Assembly: GCA_011176655.1 (NCBI GenBank)
Contig: DUEB01000038.1
Coordinates: 1 to 11,127, forward strand
DNA from: Dehalococcoidia bacterium
GTDB lineage: Bacteria; Chloroflexota; Dehalococcoidia; Dehalococcoidales; UBA5760
Length of the DNA stretch: 11,127 nucleotides
Direction: 5' to 3'
In this document: in pieces, positions 1 through 6,655 of the stretch
Numbering within the stretch: position 1 is the stretch's first letter
How the letters are laid out: each line of letters opens with the position of its first letter
Position numbers and translations under genes: made by a program
The notes under the pieces: generated by a model
Database searches by the model: none
The model's input: the letters and a program-made list of their open reading frames with translations, nothing else
Told to the model about the DNA's origin: nothing

Positions 1-759
1 AATTTTGAACAGGAATTAAGGGCTAAATATAAACAAAAATTCTTAGAGGAGAGTGAACTTGCATGTGAGCTGTTTAACATATTCTTCGAAGCTAATGACA
101 TTCATCTTGAACAGTGGCAATCAAAACCAGAGCGCAGAGAAACGTTAGAGCTTATAAATCGCATATTCAACGACTTACATGCTGTGCTGAAGTTAATACT
201 AGAGGGCATGTCAGTGCAGGGCGTAGCACTGCTTCGAGACACGATTGAATGCGCAAACCATATTAAGCTATTCGAGGTAGACAGTGAGTTTAGGGGCAAA
301 TGGTGTCGAGGAGAAGTATTCTTTCCTCGTGATATACAAAAAAGGATGGAAAAGCTGGACATACAACCCCCTTCGCTGAACGAGGATTACAAACCCCTCA
401 GTCAAGCTTATTTACATCCGAGCAAGGTTGGAGTAGCATCTCATACTCTAAATTGGTATCCATCTCCAGGCAAACATGGTGTGGAGTATTTATACGGGGG
501 TGTCGATAACGTATACCAAACAAGGTCTTCAATTTTGCTGGCTCTTACATTCATTTATAGAGTCACTTACTTCATCTGGGGAGAAATGTATACGGTAGAT
601 AAGGATACCCACTCTCAGTGGCATGAACGACTTGTTGAGGCACGTAAACGTATAGGCTTGCTACAAGCGAAAGTTGAGCAGGAACAGCTAAATTATCACA
701 TAGAACAATGGACAACTGTTAGGAAGATTCTTGACGATTACTTTAAGTTGTTACAATGA
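1..759 (+). CDS. Hypothetical protein, 5' end cut off by the window; A+T-rich
   Basis: The reading frame is open from the first base, so the gene begins before the window; 252 residues plus a TGA stop are visible. A GTG at 184 could start a shorter protein, but the 61 codons before it read as ordinary coding sequence, with many Glu, Lys and Leu, so I prefer a partial longer gene. The product looks soluble and largely helical. It has a Leu-Leu-Arg-Asp-x-x-Glu stretch around residues 77-83, a Leu-Ser-x5-His-Pro-Ser stretch ending at residue 141, and an amphipathic C-terminus rich in Glu, Gln and Lys (about 210-252). I see no signal peptide, catalytic signature or clear membrane segment. The Arg...Glu plus His-Pro-Ser layout loosely recalls helical DUF5677-like or HEPN-like proteins, but this is only an impression. 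Base composition is strongly A+T-rich compared with all downstream genes, which suggests horizontal transfer. Function unknown. Confidence 0.7.
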   Translation, partial: NFEQELRAKYKQKFLEESELACELFNIFFEANDIHLEQWQSKPERRETLELINRIFNDLHAVLKLILEGMSVQGVALLRDTIECANHIKLFEVDSEFRGKWCRGEVFFPRDIQKRMEKLDIQPPSLNEDYKPLSQAYLHPSKVGVASHTLNWYPSPGKHGVEYLYGGVDNVYQTRSSILLALTFIYRVTYFIWGEMYTVDKDTHSQWHERLVEARKRIGLLQAKVEQEQLNYHIEQWTTVRKILDDYFKLLQ

Positions 760-762
760 CTA

Positions 763-828
763 GCCAGCCCATATTACACAACATGCGTATCCTTGATTTA
801 GCTCATTTTGTCTTATCTATTGGCTGGC
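763..828. repeat. 7-bp inverted repeat flanking the mutM 3' end
   Basis: GCCAGCC at 763-769 is matched by GGCTGGC at 822-828, with 52 bases between the arms. The left arm lies just after the stop of the A+T-rich gene, and the right arm is inside the last codons of mutM. It could be a weak long-loop hairpin or a remnant at the edge of acquired DNA, but a 7-bp match can occur by chance. There is no T-run typical of an intrinsic terminator. Confidence 0.2.
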
Positions 829-1633
829 ACTTGGGGCAGAAGTAGGTGCCCCGGTTACGCACCACGATTCTCTCGATGGGCGTGCCGCACCGCGGGCAGA
901 ACTTGCCCCCAAGCCCGTGGGCGACCCGGAACTCAAAGTGCGCTGTGCCCAGCTCCCCGCCGGGGCGAAAGTAGTTCTCCACGCTGGCCCCCTTATTGCT
1001 GATGGCCGCCCACAGCACCTCTTGAATCGCCTTATGGAGCCTGGCTAGCTCTTCCTGAGACAGGCTGGCTGCCGGTCTTAAGGGGTGGATTCCGGCATCA
1101 TACAGGGATTCATCGGCGTACATGTTGCCGATGCCGGCGATGAAGTTCTGGTCGAGGAGGATGGGTTTTATCGGTGCCTTGCGTTTGGCGAGCCGCCCGG
1201 CAAGCACCGTGGCGCTGAAGCTTTCGGTCAGGGGTTCGGGGCCGAGCTTACCCACCACGCTTTCAGCGTCCTCCACCAGCCACATCGCCCCGAACTTGCG
1301 CGGGTCACGGAAGCGAAGCTCTCTGCCGTTGTCCAGATGTAAGACGGCGCGGATGTGCTTGGCGGGCTCGTCTGAGGCGTGATTTACTAGCAGCGAGCCG
1401 GTCATCTTGAGGTGGATAATCAGGGATTGACCGCTACTCAGGCTGAAGATGAGGTATTTACCGCGCCGCCTGAGCCCGGTTACTACCTGCCCCGTAAGGC
1501 AGGCACAGAATTCCGCAAGCGAGGGCTTTTTAACTATCCCCTCCCAGCCGAGGCTGATTCCGGTAATGCGGCGCCCCCTGACAAGTGGGGCAAGCTCGTT
1601 CTTTATCGTCTCGACTTCGGGAAGCTCAGGCAT
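803..1633 (-). CDS. mutM: Formamidopyrimidine-DNA glycosylase (Fpg/MutM)
   Basis: This is a bifunctional base-excision repair enzyme that removes 8-oxoguanine and formamidopyrimidines and nicks the strand by beta/delta-elimination. At 276 residues it has the usual family length. It starts with MPELPEVE, so Pro2 is the catalytic N-terminal proline after Met removal and Glu3 the partner acid. Lys59 lies in the RRRGKYL hairpin. Met77, Arg112 and Phe114 match the three residues that fill the helix after base eversion. GIGNMYADE forms the helix-two-turn-helix region. The C-terminal zinc finger is complete, with Cys246, Cys249, Cys266 and Cys269, and Arg261 sits on the finger loop. The ATG follows AAGGGGG, and the gene overlaps the upstream PAP2 gene by 8 bases, which points to translational coupling. 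It is the last gene of the polA operon. No intrinsic terminator is evident between its stop and the A+T-rich gene. Confidence 0.97.
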   Translation of the reverse strand: MPELPEVETIKNELAPLVRGRRITGISLGWEGIVKKPSLAEFCACLTGQVVTGLRRRGKYLIFSLSSGQSLIIHLKMTGSLLVNHASDEPAKHIRAVLHLDNGRELRFRDPRKFGAMWLVEDAESVVGKLGPEPLTESFSATVLAGRLAKRKAPIKPILLDQNFIAGIGNMYADESLYDAGIHPLRPAASLSQEELARLHKAIQEVLWAAISNKGASVENYFRPGGELGTAHFEFRVAHGLGGKFCPRCGTPIERIVVRNRGTYFCPKCQPIDKTK

Positions 1634-2273
1634 TTTGCCCCCTTTTAGAGAATCTCGGCAGGTAATGGCAGTATATGATAACGGTGCCGGTGAGAACCAG
1701 CCCTCCGAGAAAAAGACCTCCCAGGGCGTCGCTTAGCCAGTGCGCCCCCAGATAGATGCGTGATGCAAAGGTCAGGCCGATAAGAACCGCCAGTAAAGCC
1801 CGCAGGGTTCTAACCACCGCCTTATTACCGCTTAAGCTCGGCAGCAGGTAGCAAAGAAACCCGTAGCAGACCACAGCGTAGGCAACATGACCGCTGGGGA
1901 AGCTATCCCAGCTGCTAGCGGTCATTACCTGGATTAGGTCGGCGGTCGGGCGGGGGCGAGCAACTAATAGCTTGATAGCCGGCACGATGGCGAGTGAGGA
2001 GATGACGTTCGACGAGCCGGTGAGTATGGCTTCCAGCCTTCGGTTAGTCTTCCCCAGCCAGATTGCCAGCGAGACCACGATTACCGTCGCCGGGATTAGG
2101 GAGCCTGCGAACGATGCGGCGTGCATGGCGGGGAGGAGGAGTCCGTCAAATTTCTGCATCCACAGGCTGACTTGCAGGTCTATCGGGAAGTAGAGAGACC
2201 GGTGAGCCAGGCCGGAGAGGGCAGCCAGGGCGCTGCCGGAGGAAGCTAAGAGCCCGATTTGGAGTCTCTTCAT
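1626..2273 (-). CDS. PAP2-family membrane phosphatase
   Basis: An integral-membrane phosphatase of the type-2 phosphatidic acid phosphatase superfamily, 215 residues. All three signature motifs are present in order: K-x6-RP at residues 101-109, PSGH at 126-129 (His129 as proton donor), and SR-x5-H-x3-D at 171-182 (His178 as the phosphate-accepting nucleophile). Hydrophobic stretches at about 5-22, 45-73, 84-100, 130-145, 157-170 and 183-205 suggest five or six membrane helices. Family members hydrolyse lipid phosphates such as undecaprenyl diphosphate, phosphatidylglycerophosphate or phosphatidate; the sequence does not tell which. It starts 10 bases after the polA stop, and its AGGAAA ribosome site lies across that stop codon. 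It ends inside the start of mutM. Sitting between two DNA-repair genes it has no obvious functional link to them, so the operon may reflect shared expression only. Confidence 0.92.
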   Translation of the reverse strand: MKRLQIGLLASSGSALAALSGLAHRSLYFPIDLQVSLWMQKFDGLLLPAMHAASFAGSLIPATVIVVSLAIWLGKTNRRLEAILTGSSNVISSLAIVPAIKLLVARPRPTADLIQVMTASSWDSFPSGHVAYAVVCYGFLCYLLPSLSGNKAVVRTLRALLAVLIGLTFASRIYLGAHWLSDALGGLFLGGLVLTGTVIIYCHYLPRFSKRGQNA

Positions 2274-2283
2274 GCCGGGTTTC

Positions 2284-5013
2284 CTATTCCATCTCTCCCC
2301 AGTTGGTGCCGGTCTTGATATCCACCTTGAGCGGCACGCTCAGGGCAAGGGCCGTGGACATTACCTCGGGCACAAGCTTACGCATTAGCTCCATCTCCTC
2401 CCGGGGCACCTCGAAGATAAGCTCGTCGTGGACCTGAAGCAGCATCTTGCTCTTGAGCTTCCGGCGCTTCATCTCCCGGTGGAGGTTAATCATAGCGATT
2501 TTTATGATGTCGGCGGATGTCCCCTGCACGGGCATGTTTATCGCCATCCGTTCCGCAGCCTCCCTCACCTGGCGGTTAGAAGCGTTAATCTCCGGGATGT
2601 GGCGTCTTCTACCCAGTATCGTCTGGACGTAGCCAGCGCGGCGCGCCTCGGCTTTGGTCGTCTCCAGGTAGGCTTTCAGGCCGGGGTATTTCTCGAAATA
2701 GGCGGCGATGAACTGGGCTGCTTCCTGACGGGAAAGCTCGGTGGCCTGTTCCAGCCCGTAGTCGCTCATACCATAGATAACCCCGAAGTTGACCGTCTTG
2801 GCCAGGCGGCGCATGGCGGGTGTTACCTGTGCGGGCTTTACGCTAAAGAGCTGGGCGGCGGTGGCGGTATGAATATCGGCATCCTGCCGGAATGCGGCTA
2901 CCAGCCCCGGGCCCTGGGAGAGGTGAGCCAGGGCGCGCAGGTCAATCTGAGAGTAGTCTCCGGCCAGGAGGTAGGTGTCGGGTGGGGAGATAAAGGCCTC
3001 TCTGATTTCCCGCGCCATCTCGCCCCGTACCGGGATATTCTGCAGGTTAGGCTCGCTGGAGGAAAGCCGTCCCGTGGCCGTCCGTGTCTGGTTGAAGCTG
3101 GTGTGCACGCGGCCGGTCTTCGGGTTCAACAGCGCCGGCAGGGCGTCGATATAGGTTGACTTGAGCTTGCTGAGCTGGCGGTAGCTCAGGATTAATTCTA
3201 CTACCGGGTGAACGCCGCGCAGTTCCTCTAAGACTGCGGCGCCGGTGGCATAGCCGCTCTTGGTCTTTCTGGCTGGGGGCAGTCCCAACTCCCCAAAGAG
3301 GACGGAGCCCAGCTGCCGGGGGGAATTTATGTTGAAGCGGTGGCCCACGCTGTTATATACTTCTGCCTCCAGTTGTAGGAGCTGCTTACCGAGGCGGTGG
3401 GCCATCTGCCTCAGCAGCTCGGTGTCCAGGGCGACGCCGTTTCTCTCCATGGTGACCAGAATGGGTACCATGGGCATCTCGACCTCTGAGAACAGCCGCC
3501 ACAGCCCCCGCTTGTGAAGCTCTGGCTCCAGCAGCTCCGCCAGTTGTCCCGTGATGTCGGCATCAGCCCCGGCATAGGCTGCGGCTTCCTCCACCGCTAC
3601 CGCGGACATGGAGCGCTGTTTTGAGCCGCTGCCGATAAGGTCGGTGATCGGCGTCATCTCGATACCGAGCCGGCTGAAGGCAAGAGCCTTCAGGTTCAGG
3701 GACTTCTCGCACAGAAGGTAGGCGGCTATCATGGTGTCGAAGGCTAGATTGGCGACGGCTACCCCGTACTCGGCGAGCACCGTCATATCGTACTTGCCGT
3801 TGTGGGCTAGCTTGGCAAGGGAAGCATCCTCCAGCAGGGGTTTAAGCCCGTTTATTACCAGTTCCAGGGATAGCTGTTCTTGCTGCCCCCAGCCGACGTG
3901 ACCCACCGGAAGGTAGTAGGCTTCGCCCGGAGCCAGGCTTAGCGAGATGCCCACCAGCCGGGCCTGCATGGCATCCAGGCTGGTCGTCTCCAGGTCGAAG
4001 ACAAATGACTTAGCCCCTTTAAGACGGGCCAGGAGCCCGTTAAGGTCCGGGGCGGTGTTGACAATGTGATAGGCTGGTTCAGGCCGGGGCGTAACCTTGG
4101 CTTCCGGGGAGACTAAAGACGATTCGGCATCCGCCTCTGCTTCGGGCAGTTTCGGTAGCAGGCTGAAGAACTCAAGCTCACGGAAAAGCTCGGCTACCCG
4201 CTGGCGGTCATAAAGGCTCAGCTGGCAGGTATCGAGGTGGAAGCTGAGCGGAACCCCGGTAACGATGGTCGCCAGCTCCTTACTCTGGCGGGCGATTTCT
4301 TCATGCTGGCGCAGCAGTGCCTGGAGCTTGGGCGGGCTCACCTCGTCCAGGTGGGCATATATTTCCTCAACACTGCCGAACTGGCCGATGAGCTTGGCGG
4401 CTGTTTTCTTACCCACGCCGGGAATGCCCGGGATGTTGTCCGATGGGTCGCCGACCAGCCCCTTGAGGTCGGCGATGTGCTCCGGGGTGACCTCGTATCT
4501 TTCCTTTACCGCCGCTTCGTCGTAGAGTGTGGTGTCGCTGAAGCTTCCCCTCGGCTTGGGGTAGAGCACCTTAGTCCTGGGTGAGACCAGTTGCATGGTA
4601 TCGGCATCTCCGGTAACGATGACGGAGTCAATGCCCTGCTCATCTGCCTCTCGGCTGAGGGTGCCCAGGACATCGTCCGCCTCGTAGCCCTCAAGCTCAA
4701 AGATGGGGATGTTGAAGGTGCTTACCAGCTCCCTGACCCGCCCCAGTTGGCTTACTAGCTCGTCGGGGGTGGGTGGTCGGTGGGCTTTATAATCGCTGAA
4801 GAGCTGGTGGCGGAAGGTGGGGGCTCTCATGTCAAAGGCGACGGCGCAGTGGCTGGGCCTTAGCTCGTTTATCGCCTTGAGCAGCATCAGGGCGAAGCCG
4901 TAGACCGCGCCCACCGTCTCGCCGGTCTTGCTCACCGTCAGGGGGGGTAGGGCGTGGAAGGCGCGGTGAATCAAGGCGTTACCGTCAAAGAGCGCGAGGA
5001 GCGGCTTTTTCAT
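2284..5013 (-). CDS. polA: DNA polymerase I with 5' nuclease and 3'-5' exonuclease domains
   Basis: DNA polymerase I for repair synthesis and Okazaki-fragment processing, 909 residues, full length. The 5'-3' nuclease domain (about 1-290) keeps its acidic residues: Asp10, Asp61, Glu111, Asp113, Asp114, Asp136, Asp138, Asp189 and Asp192, followed by the GIPGVGKKTA helix-hairpin-helix. A linker rich in Glu, Ala and Pro follows (about 285-320). The proofreading domain looks active: Asp340 and Glu342 (ExoI), Asn405 and Asp409 (ExoII), and Tyr480 and Asp484 (ExoIII). The polymerase domain has motif A at 686-693, motif B with Arg735, Lys739, Phe743 and Tyr747, and motif C His-Asp-Glu at 862-864. In motif A the usual steric-gate Glu is Asp691. 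The ATG at 5013 gives the canonical start, and an extended -10 box lies only 6 bases away. First gene of the polA - PAP2 - mutM operon. Confidence 0.98.
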   Translation of the reverse strand: MKKPLLALFDGNALIHRAFHALPPLTVSKTGETVGAVYGFALMLLKAINELRPSHCAVAFDMRAPTFRHQLFSDYKAHRPPTPDELVSQLGRVRELVSTFNIPIFELEGYEADDVLGTLSREADEQGIDSVIVTGDADTMQLVSPRTKVLYPKPRGSFSDTTLYDEAAVKERYEVTPEHIADLKGLVGDPSDNIPGIPGVGKKTAAKLIGQFGSVEEIYAHLDEVSPPKLQALLRQHEEIARQSKELATIVTGVPLSFHLDTCQLSLYDRQRVAELFRELEFFSLLPKLPEAEADAESSLVSPEAKVTPRPEPAYHIVNTAPDLNGLLARLKGAKSFVFDLETTSLDAMQARLVGISLSLAPGEAYYLPVGHVGWGQQEQLSLELVINGLKPLLEDASLAKLAHNGKYDMTVLAEYGVAVANLAFDTMIAAYLLCEKSLNLKALAFSRLGIEMTPITDLIGSGSKQRSMSAVAVEEAAAYAGADADITGQLAELLEPELHKRGLWRLFSEVEMPMVPILVTMERNGVALDTELLRQMAHRLGKQLLQLEAEVYNSVGHRFNINSPRQLGSVLFGELGLPPARKTKSGYATGAAVLEELRGVHPVVELILSYRQLSKLKSTYIDALPALLNPKTGRVHTSFNQTRTATGRLSSSEPNLQNIPVRGEMAREIREAFISPPDTYLLAGDYSQIDLRALAHLSQGPGLVAAFRQDADIHTATAAQLFSVKPAQVTPAMRRLAKTVNFGVIYGMSDYGLEQATELSRQEAAQFIAAYFEKYPGLKAYLETTKAEARRAGYVQTILGRRRHIPEINASNRQVREAAERMAINMPVQGTSADIIKIAMINLHREMKRRKLKSKMLLQVHDELIFEVPREEMELMRKLVPEVMSTALALSVPLKVDIKTGTNWGEME

Positions 5014-5019
5014 AGTCTC

Positions 5020-5028
5020 ATTATAGCA
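5020..5028 (-). promoter_or_regulatory. Extended -10 promoter of the polA operon
   Basis: The minus strand reads TGCTATAAT, a perfect -10 hexamer (5020-5025) with an upstream TGn extension. I see no good -35 element 16-18 bases further upstream, which fits an extended -10 promoter. Only six bases (GAGACT) separate the hexamer from the polA ATG. Transcription from the usual position would therefore start at or next to the A of the ATG, giving a leaderless message. No strong Shine-Dalgarno sequence precedes this ATG. Confidence 0.6.
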
Positions 5029-5105
5029 GAGTAAGACGGTTTCGGCTTAGTGGGTTCTTTAATTTAGGTATTAGCGCTGGGTTAACTTATGTAAAGCGTG
5101 CTAGG

Positions 5106-5585
5106 TTATGGAGACCAGGGTAAAAGCTCCACTTCGGAGGGGGTTATCTGAGCATCATACCCTCCAACGTGTCCATACTGCCCGCCGTATTCAAACCCTC
5201 CGGTGACTTTAAGTTTTCCATAGCGCTCACTGGGTCCCATCATCTCTTGCTCTTGGAGCCCGTTATAGATTTCTAGGGGTATCCCGCCTTCAATCCAGAG
5301 CATTCTGCCTTTGGGTATAAGGTGTCCCTCGGCATATCCGGAAGGCTCTAGTCCCTCGCTGAGGATAATTACTTCAAACCCTTGGAAATAGAAACCCTCC
5401 AGGGTTATCTGCCTTCCGTGGTATAGCTCGGGGCTGGTAAACAACTGCTCAAAGGTAACCTCACGGGCCTGATTTTCTCCCACCCGCTGACAACCTAAAA
5501 CCCCGCTGCCCAAAAGACAGGCCAAGGTTGCCAGCAGGCCAAGGACATATCTTAGGCTAGCCACTCTGCCTCTGATGGATTTCAT
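5106..5585 (-). CDS. Predicted lipoprotein of unknown function
   Basis: The frame could be extended to a TTG at 5624, but that codon coincides with a -35-like element, so I choose the ATG at 5585 (159 residues). The N-terminus is a lipoprotein signal: positive residues at 2-12 (Lys, Arg, Arg, Arg), a hydrophobic core at about 13-30, and Val-Leu-Gly-Cys with Cys32 as the predicted lipidated residue. The mature part (about 33-159) is rich in Gly, Glu and Tyr with alternating beta-like stretches. The pattern 'pe-Tyr-x-Gly-Arg-x-Ile-x-Leu-Glu-Gly' at about 53-65, and a Gly-Gly-x-Tyr-Gly-His-x-Gly-Gly stretch near the C-terminus, suggest a small beta-barrel such as an OB-fold, but this is only inferred. 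It is transcribed towards polA, ending 92 bases before the polA start, and diverges from the CDF transporter. Function unknown; probably anchored on the outer face of the cytoplasmic membrane. Confidence 0.72.
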   Translation of the reverse strand: MKSIRGRVASLRYVLGLLATLACLLGSGVLGCQRVGENQAREVTFEQLFTSPELYHGRQITLEGFYFQGFEVIILSEGLEPSGYAEGHLIPKGRMLWIEGGIPLEIYNGLQEQEMMGPSERYGKLKVTGGFEYGGQYGHVGGYDAQITPSEVELLPWSP

Positions 5586-5594
5586 GGTGGCTTT

Positions 5595-5624
5595 ATTATA
5601 ATCTTCAGGGTAGTGGTGATACAA
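5595..5624 (-). promoter_or_regulatory. Promoter of the lipoprotein gene
   Basis: On the minus strand there is a perfect TATAAT at 5595-5600. TTGTAT lies 18 bases upstream at 5619-5624 as a weak -35 (it shares TTG with the consensus). Nine bases separate the -10 box from the ATG at 5585, so the message would have a leader of only about two or three bases. No Shine-Dalgarno sequence precedes the ATG. Confidence 0.5.
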
Positions 5625-5663
5625 TGTGTGAGAGTCTTTTGCAAGCCCACTACCTTTTTAAAA

Positions 5664-5692
5664 TTGCCTTATCAGGGATACTGAGGTAAAAT
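5664..5692 (+). promoter_or_regulatory. Sigma-70-type promoter of the CDF transporter gene
   Basis: TTGCCT at 5664-5669 and TAAAAT at 5687-5692 are separated by exactly 17 bases. The predicted start point is near 5699, giving a leader of about 30 bases that carries a GAGGG ribosome site at 5719-5723. It faces away from the lipoprotein promoter; about 40 bases lie between the two -35 elements. I saw no clear operator palindrome for a metal-responsive repressor. Confidence 0.55.
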
Positions 5693-5728
5693 TTTAGTCC
5701 CACGGTAGCGCGTTGTGTGAGGGAGATG

Positions 5729-6655
5729 ATGTTTAATACCAAAGCTGGAGCCTCCAAGCTTCTGATTGGTGTTGTCATCGGTTTAATAGCGGTTAAGGCG
5801 GTGGTCGCCTGGCTCACCGGTAGCCTTAGCGTTGTCGCCCAGGCCACCGATAGCCTGCTTGACCTGATTGCGGGCATCGTTACCTTCCTTGCGGTGCGCA
5901 TGGCGGCTAGGCCAGCGGATAAGGAGCACCCTTATGGCCACGGTAAGTGGGAGGACATTGCCGGGACGGCACAGGGTATCCTCATCATGGCGGCTGGCGG
6001 CGTAATAATCTACGCTTCGATGCGCCGTATTCTGACGGGGGCAGTTGTTGAACTAACCGAAGTCGGGATCGTGGCAATGGCGGTTTCCATTGTGGCCAGC
6101 GTTCTCCTGTCTCGTCACCTGCTAAAGGTGGCTCGGGCCACCGGCTCGGTTGCCCTGGAGGCTAATGCGCGCAATATTGCCGCTGATGTCTACACCGCCT
6201 CGGCAGTGCTGGTTGGTCTGGTGGTGCTTCGCCTGACCAGCCTCAGCTACATTGACTCCGCGGTGGCTATCGGTGTCGCCGGCTATGTTATCTGGTTGGG
6301 TTACCGGACAATATCCCGGCCGCTGTCGGGGCTGGTTGATGCCAGGCTCTCCCCGGAGCAGGAGGCGGTCATTGGAGACTGCCTTGGGGCTTACGCTACG
6401 CAGGTGGCCGGGTTTCACAAGCTGCGCACGCGCCGTGCGGGAAGCCACTATCATGTTGACCTTCATCTGGTATTTGACCGGAAAATCAGTCTGGAGCGGG
6501 CACATGAAATCTGTGACCGGGTTGAGGCTGACATAAAAAGCAGGCTTCCCGGAAGCAGTGTCATTATTCACCCTGAGCCGTGCGACGGGAGGTGCGAGCA
6601 GTGCTCGGTAATCTGCGCTAGTCGCAAGGATAGCCACTCCCCTTCGCCCGAGTAA
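5729..6655 (+). CDS. Cation diffusion facilitator (CDF) family metal transporter
   Basis: A proton-coupled divalent-metal exporter of the cytoplasmic membrane, 308 residues from the ATG at 5729. That start is favoured because GAGGG lies 5 bases before it; ATG 5726 and GTG 5717 are in frame but worse placed. The N-terminal part has about six helices with the family hallmark HPYGHGKWE after helix 2. The intramembrane metal site has Asp41-x3-Asp45 in helix 2, as in YiiP/FieF. In helix 5, however, the expected His-x3-Asp is Asn149-x3-Asp153. The soluble C-terminal domain (about 205-290) carries the usual ferredoxin-like pattern ending in a Val-Ile-Ile-His-Pro-Glu-Pro strand. After it comes a short tail with four cysteines (C-x3-C-x2-C-x3-C) that may bind metal. 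Substrate cannot be assigned: zinc, iron or manganese are all possible. The last 88 bases overlap the convergent DUF123 gene. Confidence 0.93.
   Translation: MFNTKAGASKLLIGVVIGLIAVKAVVAWLTGSLSVVAQATDSLLDLIAGIVTFLAVRMAARPADKEHPYGHGKWEDIAGTAQGILIMAAGGVIIYASMRRILTGAVVELTEVGIVAMAVSIVASVLLSRHLLKVARATGSVALEANARNIAADVYTASAVLVGLVVLRLTSLSYIDSAVAIGVAGYVIWLGYRTISRPLSGLVDARLSPEQEAVIGDCLGAYATQVAGFHKLRTRRAGSHYHVDLHLVFDRKISLERAHEICDRVEADIKSRLPGSSVIIHPEPCDGRCEQCSVICASRKDSHSPSPE

Noticed and set aside
2428..3159. A 243-codon open frame on the plus strand inside polA
   Set aside because: It is antisense to conserved polymerase motifs, has no ribosome site or protein-like pattern, and is expected in G+C-rich DNA.
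5041..5105. A terminator between the lipoprotein gene and polA
   Set aside because: I could not build a stable G+C-rich stem followed by a T-run; only short partial complementarity is present.
6122..6637. A 171-codon minus-strand frame opposite the CDF gene
   Set aside because: It is a shadow of the transporter; the encoded residues show no family features and no ribosome site.
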